From NCBI RefSeq assembly GCF_902150025.1, contig NZ_CABFVS010000035.1, positions 1-41,573 of the forward strand: DNA of 41,573 nucleotides. The letters are read 5' to 3'. Below, in pieces: positions 24,515-34,242 of the stretch. Numbering within the stretch: position 1 is the stretch's first letter; each line of letters starts with the position of its first letter. The notes beneath the pieces are model-generated. The model had not been told where the DNA came from and did no database searches. It saw nothing but the letters and a program-made list of their open reading frames with translations. Position numbers and translations under genes: made by a program. Source of the stretch: Bartonella massiliensis (GTDB lineage: Bacteria > Pseudomonadota > Alphaproteobacteria > Rhizobiales > Rhizobiaceae).

Positions 24515-27274
24515 ATGGTCAAGATATTAAAAAATCATCTCTCCTTATGTACTTTCACGACAGCACTTCTTTTTTTTGTGCAAAGTGTTGATGCTAAGGT
24601 TCAGACTAGTGCTGTTGCTAATGTTGGGGTACAAACTCATTCTAATGCTAATGGTAAAATACAAAATAATTTTCAGCCATTTTCATGTCTTATTAGTACA
24701 TCATTTTATCGGTGTAATGATGGTAGAAGTCATCAGATTGAAAAGAAAAATTATCAAAAAACTGATAAAAATACGAATGAAATTGCTGCTATACAAGCGT
24801 CTGGAAGAAACACGTTTCTCTTAGGGCGTGATATAACTGTTAAGGATGCTGCAAGTACTGATAATTCGGAAGGAAGTTTTTGGAAATATGGTGTTGTTGC
24901 GAGTGAAAAGGGAGAGGTTAGGATAGAAAAAGGGGAGATTGACTTTACAAATGGTATCGGCGTTAAAACAGCAACAGGAGGGAAAGTTGTTTTAAAGAGC
25001 TTTTCCATTACCGAAAAAGGTAGTCAGGCGATGAAGAGAGATGGACATAGTGAAAATTCAGCTTTTCATATGTTCTCAGGTGTTGGGATTATCCATTTGG
25101 AGAAAGTTGAAGTTAATTTAGCTAGAGCCCATGGTGTTTCAACGGAGGGAGATAATACCCATTCGAATATGCGGTATATGACTATTGTGGATTCTGATAT
25201 TAAAGTAGAGAGTAGTACATCTTATGGTGTGCGTTTTTGGGAGGGACAAGGGGATAGAAGTGAGGAACTAAAAGATCACGAGAATCCTCGTGATTTTTAT
25301 ATTTTTCCTGGGGAGAAAGAGATGTTCGGAAGTTCCCCAAAAACAAACTTACCTGTACGAGGGCATGTCGAATTGACAAAAACCTCTTTTACTGTTCCCA
25401 ATAGTGCAGCTATCTATAGCAGGAAATCTGGTGGTACTGTTATGCTTTTAAATAATTCCACACTTTCTGGAGATTTATTATTGAAGGTTGTGGATGGCTC
25501 TTTTGTAAAAGTTTCAGTTGATGCTTCTACTCTTATGGGGGGGACAGATGTTGATAAAGATTCTTTTGCTGAGGTTCGGTTGAGAGCTGGTTCAAAGTGG
25601 ACTTTATCAAGATCAAAAAATGAAAGTTTGTTGGGTTCTAACGCTATCGGTGTTTCAACAATTTCATTGATACATCTTATTGATAGTTCTCTTGTTTTTG
25701 AAAAACCAGAAGCTAACATAGCTGATGGCTATCAAACGCTTCGTGTTGGAAGAGGAGTAGGTGAGGTTTATAAGGCGCAAGGCAATGCGCGTCTTTATTT
25801 AAATACTTATTTAAATAAGGGGGGGGCTCTTAAAAATCAAAAAACGGATAGACTTTTAATTCATGGTGATGTTGATGGAAAAACGATAGTCCATGTGCAA
25901 AGTGTTTCAGGAAGTCCAGGGGGGGGGACTGGGTTTGAAGGAAGTAATAAGGGTATTTCACTTATTCAAGTGTCTGGAAGAGCAGAGGAGGATTCTTTTA
26001 AGTTAGAGGGTGATTATATTACATTGAATGGTTTACCGTATCAGTATAGGCTTGGTGCTTATGGTCCAGGGTCTCATTTAGGAAAGGCTAGTCCTTCTCA
26101 AAGACTGGTTGAAGGTGGGGGAGAATTTTGGGATTTTCGCCTCGAAAATGGATTTATTGATTCTGATTATGCATTTAGCGTAACTCAGGGTTCTGAGCTT
26201 GTGCCGGCTTTTCATTCTAAAACTAACTCAGCACAGGGTTCTGAGCTTGTGCCGGCTTCTCATCGTGAACTTAATTTGTATGGTAAACATCACTCTAGCC
26301 AAAGTGTAAGGTCTGTTGTTCCGCAAGTTCCAACTTATCTCATCTTGCCGAATAGTTTGTTCCATACTGGTTTGATGGATATCAGCAATCAAAATAAGCA
26401 GTTGGAAATACGACGTGCTCATTCTCGTAGAGTGTTGGAAATTCATGAAAATCCCGCTTCATTTTTGCGTGGCTATGGGGGGAGTTCCCGTTATACTTCA
26501 GATTTGTCTGCGCTTGAATATGGTTATGGAGGTGATCTAGGATACTATGCCCTAGAGACAGGTATTTTGCTACAGAGCATTGAAAATGTTGATAGTGTCC
26601 TATCCTTTGGGGTGATGGGGTCTTATGGAAAGCTTACTCTGCAACCTTTGGATGTTGCTCAAAGTCAAAAAAGTACATTTGATAAATGGACAACTACAGT
26701 TTATGGTAGTATGCAGCATGATGCAGGGTTTTATGTTGATGGTCTTTTATCCTACGGTCTGTTTAAAGGAGATGTTCTCACTTTAGCACGGGGGAAGACT
26801 GCCACATTAAAGGGCAATCCTTTGAGTGTTTCATTGATGGGTGGTCAGAAAGTTGCCACAGGATATGAAGGCGTTATTTTTGACCCACAGGCTCAGATTG
26901 TTTATCAACATCTTCAGTTTTATGAGGCGCGTGATATTGATAATTTCAATATTGAGATGGGTAAACTTGATCAATGGGTGGTACGTCTTGGAGGTCGTTT
27001 GACGAAAACGCTTACTGCCTCTGAAAAGGGCCGTGATGTTTCTTTCTATGGTAAAATTCATTTTTCTCATGATTTTGGCAAAGAAAAATCTGTACACTTT
27101 AAAGATTCTTTCAAATTAGGGGCTTTTGGTTCTTCTCTAGAGGCTGGATTGGGGCTTAATGCTCGCTTATCTGAAAAATTCTCGTTTCATGGGGATTTGG
27201 TTTATCAGCATAAGTTGAGTAAAGGTGGTTTTTCTGGCATCAGTTTTTCTGGCGGATTGCGCTACCGCTTTTAG
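24515..27274 (+). CDS. AT3: autotransporter
   Basis: A 919-residue autotransporter. The signal peptide is residues 1 to about 27 (MVKILKNHL... ending SVDA). The early passenger has the family 'FYRCNDGRSHQ' motif. The later part has 'GDLLLKVVDGS', 'YQTLRVGRGVGEVYKAQ', 'DRLLIHGDVDGKT' and 'LIQVSGRAEEDSFKL'. The hinge holds a short duplicated 'QGSELVPA' (about 26187-26262). 'VVPQVPTYLILPN' lies near residue 599 and the barrel at about 655-919, ending 'GGLRYRF'. Three poly-G runs lie inside the frame (25537, 25819, 25919). The start ATG 24515 is preceded by another ATG at 24504, out of frame and opening an 8-codon frame that overlaps it; the sequence around them is a small duplication. AAAGGA sits upstream of both. 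Confidence 0.93.
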   Translation: MVKILKNHLSLCTFTTALLFFVQSVDAKVQTSAVANVGVQTHSNANGKIQNNFQPFSCLISTSFYRCNDGRSHQIEKKNYQKTDKNTNEIAAIQASGRNTFLLGRDITVKDAASTDNSEGSFWKYGVVASEKGEVRIEKGEIDFTNGIGVKTATGGKVVLKSFSITEKGSQAMKRDGHSENSAFHMFSGVGIIHLEKVEVNLARAHGVSTEGDNTHSNMRYMTIVDSDIKVESSTSYGVRFWEGQGDRSEELKDHENPRDFYIFPGEKEMFGSSPKTNLPVRGHVELTKTSFTVPNSAAIYSRKSGGTVMLLNNSTLSGDLLLKVVDGSFVKVSVDASTLMGGTDVDKDSFAEVRLRAGSKWTLSRSKNESLLGSNAIGVSTISLIHLIDSSLVFEKPEANIADGYQTLRVGRGVGEVYKAQGNARLYLNTYLNKGGALKNQKTDRLLIHGDVDGKTIVHVQSVSGSPGGGTGFEGSNKGISLIQVSGRAEEDSFKLEGDYITLNGLPYQYRLGAYGPGSHLGKASPSQRLVEGGGEFWDFRLENGFIDSDYAFSVTQGSELVPAFHSKTNSAQGSELVPASHRELNLYGKHHSSQSVRSVVPQVPTYLILPNSLFHTGLMDISNQNKQLEIRRAHSRRVLEIHENPASFLRGYGGSSRYTSDLSALEYGYGGDLGYYALETGILLQSIENVDSVLSFGVMGSYGKLTLQPLDVAQSQKSTFDKWTTTVYGSMQHDAGFYVDGLLSYGLFKGDVLTLARGKTATLKGNPLSVSLMGGQKVATGYEGVIFDPQAQIVYQHLQFYEARDIDNFNIEMGKLDQWVVRLGGRLTKTLTASEKGRDVSFYGKIHFSHDFGKEKSVHFKDSFKLGAFGSSLEAGLGLNARLSEKFSFHGDLVYQHKLSKGGFSGISFSGGLRYRF
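25537..25543 (+). repeat. Poly-G tract (7 G) in AT3
   Basis: Seven G in the passenger frame, encoding MGGT. It is the first of three G runs within 400 bp of AT3. Confidence 0.75.
25819..25826 (+). repeat. Poly-G tract (8 G) in AT3
   Basis: Eight G in the passenger frame (KGGAL). In AT2 the same protein position reads KGGEL and the DNA run is broken by T, so the tract is specific to this copy. Confidence 0.8.
25919..25927 (+). repeat. Poly-G tract (9 G) in AT3
   Basis: Nine G in the passenger frame (SPGGGTG). A change of one base would abolish the barrel and thus secretion, making this a candidate phase-variation tract. Confidence 0.85.
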
Positions 27275-27300
27275 GATGATCGTCTTTGGGGTTAATTTTT

Positions 27301-27336
27301 AAAAAAAAGCCACAGGCATTGCTTGTGGCTTTTTTA
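27301..27336 (+). terminator. Rho-independent terminator after AT3
   Basis: Eight A, GCCACAGGC (27309-27317), ATT loop, GCTTGTGGC (27321-27329) and a T-run; nine pairs including one G-T. It lies about 30 bases after the AT3 stop. Confidence 0.92.
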
Positions 27337-28104
27337 TGATTGTTTTATTTACAACGTTAAAAATAAGCTTTTTTTAAAAAATGTTTTTTGCATGAGCCGT
27401 TTTTTCTTTTTAAAAACAAGATAAGGTTTTTTTAGTTTCCAGTCGTTGCTTTTTATGTTGTTTTTTCTCTTATGGGCAAGATACTGATTTATAATAATTA
27501 ATCATTTTTTTATATGAAATGAAAAACACGAATATCGTAGGATTTTTTCATTTCAAATCTGTTCCACGTTGAATTAATCAAAACCATTCGTTTATATGTT
27601 AAAATTGGAGAGATCCATGGAGATAAAAACTGGATAGAAGGGCATTAAAATGCCTCTTATGAGCATTTTCAAGTGTTAGAGGTTGTCAGACACATTTTAG
27701 GGTTGGAAAAGTGGGGGATGGTTTTGCTTTACTTATTCGTAAGTGTAAAATTGGGATGCTTAATGAATTTATCATTATATTATGCATGGGCGCACTCGTG
27801 AAATGGGGTTAAGTGTGTTGAGAGGTGCGTGTCTTTAAAATAAGCACGTGAATTAATAATATGCCGATATTCTGTTTAGGGTGTTTTATTTTACGTGATG
27901 GTTGTGACTCTCCTAAAGAACGCGATAAACATAAAGTGTGAGTCGATGTGTCATCTCCTTTTGTATAAGCTTATAAATTCTCTGGATATTACAACTTTGG
28001 GGTATGGGATATTTATTATCTCTATTTTGCACGTTTTTATATAAAAAAAGCAACTTTAAGTTGTGTCATTTTTATATTTTATCTTCACACGCAAGCTTTA
28101 GTGG
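27337..28104. other. Long intergenic region AT3-AT4
   Basis: About 0.77 kb of AT-rich DNA without a gene I can support. A small palindromic segment GGCATTAAAATGCC lies near 27650. Confidence 0.45.
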
Positions 28105-28133
28105 ATATATAAAAATACAAAAATGTATTTTAA
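28105..28133 (+). promoter_or_regulatory. Decayed copy of the autotransporter promoter before AT4
   Basis: AAATACA (28113-28119) is placed as in the AT2/AT3/AT5 promoters, but the -35 position reads ATATAT and the -10 position TTTTAA, so both boxes look degraded. This fits the broken state of the gene that follows. Confidence 0.4.
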
Positions 28134-28188
28134 ATTATTACACGCAATCAACTTTATTCAACAGAACGCGTATTTTCTTGTTTTTAGA

Positions 28189-28197
28189 GGGGGGGGG
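28189..28197 (+). repeat. Poly-G tract (9 G) in the AT4 leader
   Basis: Nine G about 20 bases before the AT4 start. The matching leader positions have four G before AT2 and seven before AT6, so tract length varies among copies. Confidence 0.8.
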
Positions 28198-28216
28198 AGA
28201 AAGTTTGTAGAAAATT

Positions 28217-31200
28217 ATGCTTAAAAATCATTTCTCTTTATGTCATTTTACAACGGTTGTTTTTTTGTACATCATGTTGATGCTGGTGAAATTTTTTCTC
28301 AGAAGAAGCAATATTCATGGAGTGAAAGTGCTTCATTTTATCATTGTAATGATGGCCAAACATATGAAATTTCTCGGAAAATTTATCAACTCACGGGTGA
28401 ACGTTTGGATGCAGCCTTAGAGGCATCAGGGGAGGATACAGTCATTGAGGGAAGCGCTATAATCATTAACGGTGTTTCGAATGTAAATAGCCATTCAGAA
28501 AAAAACGCTTGGACGACGGGTGTAAAAGTTTCAAAGGGGGGGAGGTGTTGCTCTCTTTTATTCCATGTTAACGACGTGTCGATAGGGGCCGAGATTGATG
28601 AGGATGGTGCTTTTGAGATGCAGGATGGGGTGATTAAAGCAACCAGAATGGGGATCAGTGTTTCGAGTGAGAAGTCGTTTGTATCTTTGACCAAGACAGA
28701 GATTAGGATACCGGCTGATGGGATAACTCTTTTGAGTCATAGTGGAGCTAAAACGCATATGAAAGGCGGAAAAATTGATTTTACTGAGGGTATTGCTGTC
28801 CAAACAGGAGGAGATGGAAAAATTAATTTAGAGGGTATTTTTATTACCGGAAAGGGGAAAAAGGCGACAAATACAGATAATTATCGTGAAGATTCAGCTT
28901 TTAGTATGCTTCAGGGGAAAGGTATGATTAATTTTCAGAAGGGCAACGTTAATGTTAACAATGCTCATGGCATTGTCGTGCAGGGGAATAATCATAATGC
29001 GGCTCATATCAAATATTCCAATGTTTTTATGAGAGGAAATGGATTTCATGGCATGCACTTTTTTTGGCAAGCTGCCTTGAATGATAAAAAACAATTATAC
29101 CTGGGAAAGGGGCGGTTCAGTTGACCAAGACAACTTTTATGGCGCCAGGAAGTACGGTTATTTATAGCCGTGAATTTGAAAGTTCTGTTAAACTCTTACA
29201 CGATTCGACAGTTTCTGGCGATTCACTCTTAGAAGCTGTTGAACGTTCCAATGTCACTATTGAAGCTGATGCTTCTACCTTACAAGGAAGCGCCTATGTT
29301 GATGAAAGCTCGATAGCCAAGATAGAATTAAAAAATGGTTCAAAGTGGATTTTATCGCGACCTAAATATGGGCAATTACAAAACTCTGCTGTTTCTGGTT
29401 CTAAGTTAAAAGATTATTCTTCGATTTCATCTCTCAAACTTACAGATAGTTCTCTTATTTTTGAAGAATTAAAATCCGAAACAACGCATCTTTATAAGAT
29501 ACTTTTCATCGGAAAAGGATCAGGGATCGTCTATAAAGCGCACGGTGATGCAAATCTTGATCTCAATACATATTTAGATAAAGGGGGAAAGCTTGAAGCA
29601 CAAAAAACGGATAGACTTTTAATCAATGGTGATCTTGAAGGCAAAACAACAGTTTATGTGTATAAGGTTCCTGGAAGTCTAGGGGCATTGACGGAAGAGG
29701 GCGGTAATAACCAAGGGATTTCCATTATTCAGATTTATGGACAAGCTGCTGAAGATTCTTTTCAGTTAAAGGGGGGCTATGTCACACTTGATGCTTCCCC
29801 TATCAATGTCGTCTTAAGAGCTATGGTCCAGGCTCTGCTTTAGGGATGGCTGATTCCACTCAAAAAGTGCTTAAAAACACTGGAATATTTTGCGATTTTC
29901 GCCTTGAGAGTCAATTTGTTGATTCTTCCTCTCTTGATCCGGCTGAAATTATTCCTGTTATTGATGTTGCTTCTCCTGCTTCTGGTGACGTTCCTTCTTT
30001 TTCTGAAACTCAGCCTCATATTACTAGAGATAATGGAGGGTCTATCGATTCTAACTCTAGAGAAAAAATTCGGGAGCCCAGTCCTTCTTTTTCTGTAGAT
30101 TCTTCGGATTCTCCTCTTCTGCCGCCATATAATGATTCTGATGTTTTTATGCGGGATGTTCCAAACCCTTTTCTTGTTTCTCTTCCACCCTCTCTTGAAC
30201 CTATAAGGCCCACTATTCTTAAATCTCATCCCGTTGTGCCGACATCTGGCTCTTCTGTTTTCTCCCCTGTTTTTGAGCTTTTTTCTGCTCCACAGTTTTT
30301 TACCTATATTCTTGTACCAAAGACCTTATTTCATGCTGGGTTGATGGATATTAGTAATCAAAATAAGCAGATGCAAACACTGCGAACTTTTTCTCGTTGG
30401 TTGTTGAAAATCAATGAGAAAATCCCGCTTTGTTTTTGCGCGGTTACGGTGGATATTACCGTTATACTTCAAATTTGTCTGCACTTGAATATGGATCTGG
30501 AGGTGACCTTGATTATCATGCGCTAGAGGCAGGTATTTTACTCAAAAAAATCGAAAATCCATATAGTACAACATCTTTTGGGATTATGGGAAATTATGGC
30601 AAACTTTCTTTGCGTCCTCGAGAGGTGAAACAACGTCAAGAAAGTATATTTGATAAATGGTCCTTTACAGCCTATGGCAGCATGCAGCATGATATGGGTC
30701 TTTATATGGATGGTTTCTTCTCTTATGGTTTGTTTAATGGAAATGTTCTCATACGTGAGCGAGGTAAAACGACTGTATTAAGAGGAAAGCCCTTAAGTTT
30801 TTCCTTAACGGCTGGTAAAATATTTATGGTAGGCTGTCGATGTTTTATTTTTGAACCACAGGTCCAATTTGTTTATCAAAATCTCCAGTTTCATAAGACT
30901 CGTGATATTGATAATTTTAATATTGATATGCGAAGGCTAAAACATTGAGGAGTGCGTCTTGGTGGACATTTAACCAAAACACTGATATTGACGAAAGAGG
31001 CACAGCTTCTTTCGTTTTATGGTAAGCTTTATTTTATTCATAGTTTTAATGATAAACAATTTGTGTATTTTAAAGATACATTTCAGCTTGGTTCCTTTGG
31101 CTCTTCTTTAGAAGCTGGAATTGGCGTTTATTCGCAGTTATCTGCAAAAATTACTTTTCATAGCGATCTCATTTATCAGCACAAATTTACGAAGGCGGGC

Positions 31201-31245
31201 TTTTCTGGAACGCATTTTTCTGGTGGATTAAGCTATCATTTTTAG
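28217..31245 (+). pseudogene. AT4: autotransporter pseudogene with at least five lesions
   Basis: A whole autotransporter can be followed from signal peptide (MLKNHFSLCHFTT) to the barrel end ('GGLSYHF'), but only by changing frame. Lesions: (1) a frameshift at a run of seven T, 28260-28266, where one more T would restore the frame; (2) a frameshift near 29100; (3) a frameshift near 29790, just before 'YGPGSALGMADS'; (4) a frameshift near 30425 in an A-rich run before 'LRGYGG'; (5) a TGA at 30946-30948 where sister genes have the Trp of 'QWV.R.GG'. A seven-G run at 28536-28542 lies beside an odd Cys-rich stretch and may mark a further compensated shift. The family motifs ('FYHCNDGQTYE', 'DRLLINGDLEGKT', 'IIQIYGQAAEDSFQL') are all there. 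The remains are long enough to recombine with its neighbours and donate sequence. Confidence 0.9.
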
Positions 31246-31327
31246 CTGTATTTCTCTTAAATATATTCTTTGTGAAAATAATAAGTACAAAACAAGACCT
31301 TATTGTGTTATTTCTCTGACTTTTATC

Positions 31328-31356
31328 TTTACATATAATACAAAACGAATTATTAG
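31328..31356 (+). promoter_or_regulatory. AT5 promoter
   Basis: TTTACA (31328-31333), a 17-bp spacer with TAATACA in place of AAATACA, and TATTAG (31351-31356). The leader to ATG 31447 is about 90 nt. It is close to the AT3 promoter over some 30 bp. Confidence 0.7.
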
Positions 31357-31446
31357 ACGGCACATAATAGGAATAACCTGTAGATGCCCCAGATGTATCT
31401 TTTTGGTTTTCTGTGAAGATGAAATCAAGAAAGTTTAGAATAAATT

Positions 31447-34065
31447 ATGATTAACGTATTAAAACGCCATGTATGTTTGTGTGCCCTTACGACCTCTGTT
31501 TTCCTTTTTGCGCATGATATAGATGTAAATGCCCAGGAGAAACCTTCGTGTAATTCCCGTTTTAAAGTTTATCCATGTGATGCTGTTAAGACTGGTCAAA
31601 ATAACGATCAGTTGTATGTACCAGGATTGGATACGAGTGTTAAGAATATTGTTTCTATATCCCAATCTCAGAACACAGTTATTAAGTTAGAAAAAGGTGA
31701 GGCAAAGAGAGGCACTTCAGGAATTGATGGGACTTTGGAATTTAATAAATCTGAGAATATTACATCAGCTGTGATGGTGTCAAAAGGTGACAATACCGCT
31801 TTTAAGAAACTTTCTGTTACAAGTGATGGCGAAAAGAAAAAAGGTAAAAGTGGTCAAAATAAGTTATCTCAATCTGTGTTTGGTGTGAAGCAGGGCGGTT
31901 TTCTTTTCGTTGATGAGGGTAAAGTTCTTGTTACAGATGTCCATGGTGTAGCGATTGAAAGTGCAAATCCAGTTTTTCAAGAAAAGTCACTTGAGTTGCG
32001 GGATAATCTTATGTCTTTTGTTTCTTTTGAAAACTCAAAGATCATTCTTAAGGGACATGGAGCGCATGGTCTGCATTTTAGAGGAAGTTCTTCGCAATAT
32101 GAATATCAAAAGGGTGAGCTTCTTACGAGTTTAGGGGAGGTTCGGTTTAAAAAGACAGAACTTCATATTCCCAATGGTACGGCTATTTATAGTGATGATG
32201 CGAGAAGGTATCCTTATATTACAGCATCAGAAGGCTCAAAGATCTTTGCAGATCAGTTATTAGATGTCAAAAATAATTCATTTATTGCGCTTGATGCTTA
32301 TGCGTCTTTTTTGAGAGGGGGAGCACAGGTTGAGCAAGGTTCTTATGGTAGTATTGAGTTGTTCAATCAATCACAATGGACAGTAAAAGCAAGTAAAAAT
32401 CTACTAAGCAGCAAACTTAAACAAGATTCATCTGTTGCGGATTCATCAATTTCATTTCTAGGGCTTATTGATAGTTCAATTTTCTTTAGTAAACCTCAAA
32501 ATGGTTACTATCAGAGATTACATGTCGGAAGTGTAGAGGATCAATCTAGTGATTATGCTTATGTTGCAGGAGGTAATGCGCGCTTATATGTTAATGCAAA
32601 TTTTGTTACAAACAGTGAAAACAAAAATGTAAAAGCTGATCAACTTGTGATCTATGGTGATGTTTATGGAAAAACCAAGGTGCATATTGTAAATCCTTCA
32701 GTGATTACAGGGAAAGGAAGGATTCTAGTCGCTAAGAAAGGAGATTGCCATGGTGCTTCAATTATTCAGGTTTATGGAAACGCAGCGGAAGATTCCTTTA
32801 AACTGGCAACGGATTATGTCGCTTTAAGAGGGGCACCTTATCGATACAGTCTGCGTGCTTATGGACCAAGCTCCTCTTTGGGACACGCCAAAGAGGAGAA
32901 TAAATTAGTGAAAGGGACATCGGTAAAGAAGAATGGTGATTTTTGGGATTACCGACTTGAAGCTGAATATGTCAAGGGTTCTTCTAAAGTGAAGAAAGTT
33001 GTCTCTCATCGTCGTGTATCTCGTTCTATTGGATCTCAGGCATATCATGATAATATTTTAGCTGGTCATGATATTGCTCATTATTCTGAAGAGGGCGTTA
33101 AAGCTGTCGTTCCACAAGTTCCAACTTATCTGTTGATGCCGAATGCTTTGTTTCAGGTTGGTTTGATGGAGATGAACAATCACAACAAACAGCTGGAAAC
33201 ATTGCGTAGTACTGCTGGAACTTTCGGAGAAAATGGTAGAAATCCTGCCCTTTTTGCGCAAGGTTATGGTGGAAATTATCGCTATGTTTCTGATCTATCT
33301 GCGCTTGAATATGGTTATGGTGGCGATTTGAATTATAGCGCACTAAAGGCTGGTATGTTGCTCAATACGATTGAGGATACACAGCATACTTTAAGCTTTG
33401 GGATAATGGGAAATTATGGAAAAATTTCTTTACAACCTCAAGATGTTGAAGAAAGCAAGAAAAGTGCCTTTGATAAATGGTCTCTTACAGCCTATGGCAG
33501 CATGCAGCATGATACAGGACTTTATATCGATGGCCTTTTTTCCTTTGGGTTATTTAAAGGGGATGTTCTCACACGTGAGCGAGGTAAAACAGCAACATTG
33601 AAGGGAACACCTTTGAGTGCTTCATTGGTTGCAGGTAAGGCGTTTAAAACAGGATATAAGGGGCTTGTTTTTGATCCACAGGTTCAGGTCATTTATCAAA
33701 ATATGCGGTTTGATAAGACGTTAGATATTGATGGCTTTGATATTGAAATGGGCAACCTTGATCAGTGGCTGATGCGTGTTGGTGGGCGTTTTAGCAAAAC
33801 ATTTGCTGCCTCTGAAGAAGGTTCTGTTATTTCTTTCAATGGAAAACTTCATCTTGCCAATAGCTTTGGAGGAAAACAACGTGTGCAGTTTGGGGATGAA
33901 TTCCAATTAGGAGCTTTTGGTTCTTCTTTAGAAACCGGAGTAGGGCTGAATGCTCAGGTGTCTTCAAATTTTGTATTGCATGGAGAAGTAACCTATCAGC
34001 ATCGTCTCAGAAAAGCTGGTTTTTCAGGGATGACTTTTTCAGGCGGGTTACGCTATCGTTTTTAG
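31447..34065 (+). CDS. AT5: autotransporter
   Basis: An 872-residue autotransporter, the shortest intact member here. The signal peptide is residues 1 to about 29 (MINVLKRHV... ending DVNA). The N-terminal passenger is the most divergent: 'RFKVYPCDAVK' replaces the usual CNDG motif. Family features return in 'GTAIYSDDARR', 'YQRLHVGSVEDQ', 'LVIYGDVYGKTKVHI' and 'IIQVYGNAAEDSFKL'. The hinge has a basic cluster ('SHRRVSRSIGS'). 'VVPQVPTYLLMPN' lies near residue 553 and the barrel at about 610-872, ending 'GGLRYRF'. No long G run is present, so it may be constitutively in frame. It has its own promoter but no strong terminator; two hairpins separate it from AT6. Confidence 0.93.
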   Translation: MINVLKRHVCLCALTTSVFLFAHDIDVNAQEKPSCNSRFKVYPCDAVKTGQNNDQLYVPGLDTSVKNIVSISQSQNTVIKLEKGEAKRGTSGIDGTLEFNKSENITSAVMVSKGDNTAFKKLSVTSDGEKKKGKSGQNKLSQSVFGVKQGGFLFVDEGKVLVTDVHGVAIESANPVFQEKSLELRDNLMSFVSFENSKIILKGHGAHGLHFRGSSSQYEYQKGELLTSLGEVRFKKTELHIPNGTAIYSDDARRYPYITASEGSKIFADQLLDVKNNSFIALDAYASFLRGGAQVEQGSYGSIELFNQSQWTVKASKNLLSSKLKQDSSVADSSISFLGLIDSSIFFSKPQNGYYQRLHVGSVEDQSSDYAYVAGGNARLYVNANFVTNSENKNVKADQLVIYGDVYGKTKVHIVNPSVITGKGRILVAKKGDCHGASIIQVYGNAAEDSFKLATDYVALRGAPYRYSLRAYGPSSSLGHAKEENKLVKGTSVKKNGDFWDYRLEAEYVKGSSKVKKVVSHRRVSRSIGSQAYHDNILAGHDIAHYSEEGVKAVVPQVPTYLLMPNALFQVGLMEMNNHNKQLETLRSTAGTFGENGRNPALFAQGYGGNYRYVSDLSALEYGYGGDLNYSALKAGMLLNTIEDTQHTLSFGIMGNYGKISLQPQDVEESKKSAFDKWSLTAYGSMQHDTGLYIDGLFSFGLFKGDVLTRERGKTATLKGTPLSASLVAGKAFKTGYKGLVFDPQVQVIYQNMRFDKTLDIDGFDIEMGNLDQWLMRVGGRFSKTFAASEEGSVISFNGKLHLANSFGGKQRVQFGDEFQLGAFGSSLETGVGLNAQVSSNFVLHGEVTYQHRLRKAGFSGMTFSGGLRYRF

Positions 34066-34068
34066 ATG

Positions 34069-34148
34069 CTTATGAAATATAAGGCAAGTTTTTCATAAGT
34101 TATAGAGTATTGTTTGAAGTATAAAACGATCATTTTAGTTTTATACTT
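34069..34148 (+). promoter_or_regulatory. Two consecutive hairpins between AT5 and AT6
   Basis: CTTATGAAA/TTTCATAAG (34069-34077 and 34091-34099) forms a 9-bp stem just after the AT5 stop. AAGTATAAAAC/GTTTTATACTT (34117-34127 and 34138-34148) forms an 11-bp stem followed by CTTACTTTTT. Neither is a strong GC-rich terminator. They could act as weak terminator or attenuator, letting AT6 be partly co-transcribed with AT5. Confidence 0.55.
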
Positions 34149-34209
34149 CTTACTTTTTGTAGGGTTAACTAAGCGTTATTTCAGCTCTCGTTTATTCTTA
34201 AATAAAAAA

Positions 34210-34216
34210 GGGGGGG
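34210..34216 (+). repeat. Poly-G tract (7 G) in the AT6 leader
   Basis: Seven G at 26 to 32 bases before the AT6 start, followed by GAAGAAGGG. It corresponds to the G run in the AT4 leader. Confidence 0.7.
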
Positions 34217-34242
34217 AAGAAGGGCAAATTGGGAATAAAATT

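Noticed and set aside
34114..34242. Upstream extension of AT6 from a TTG
   Set aside because: The added 43 residues include a hairpin region and the poly-G tract, while ATG 34243 starts the conserved signal peptide.
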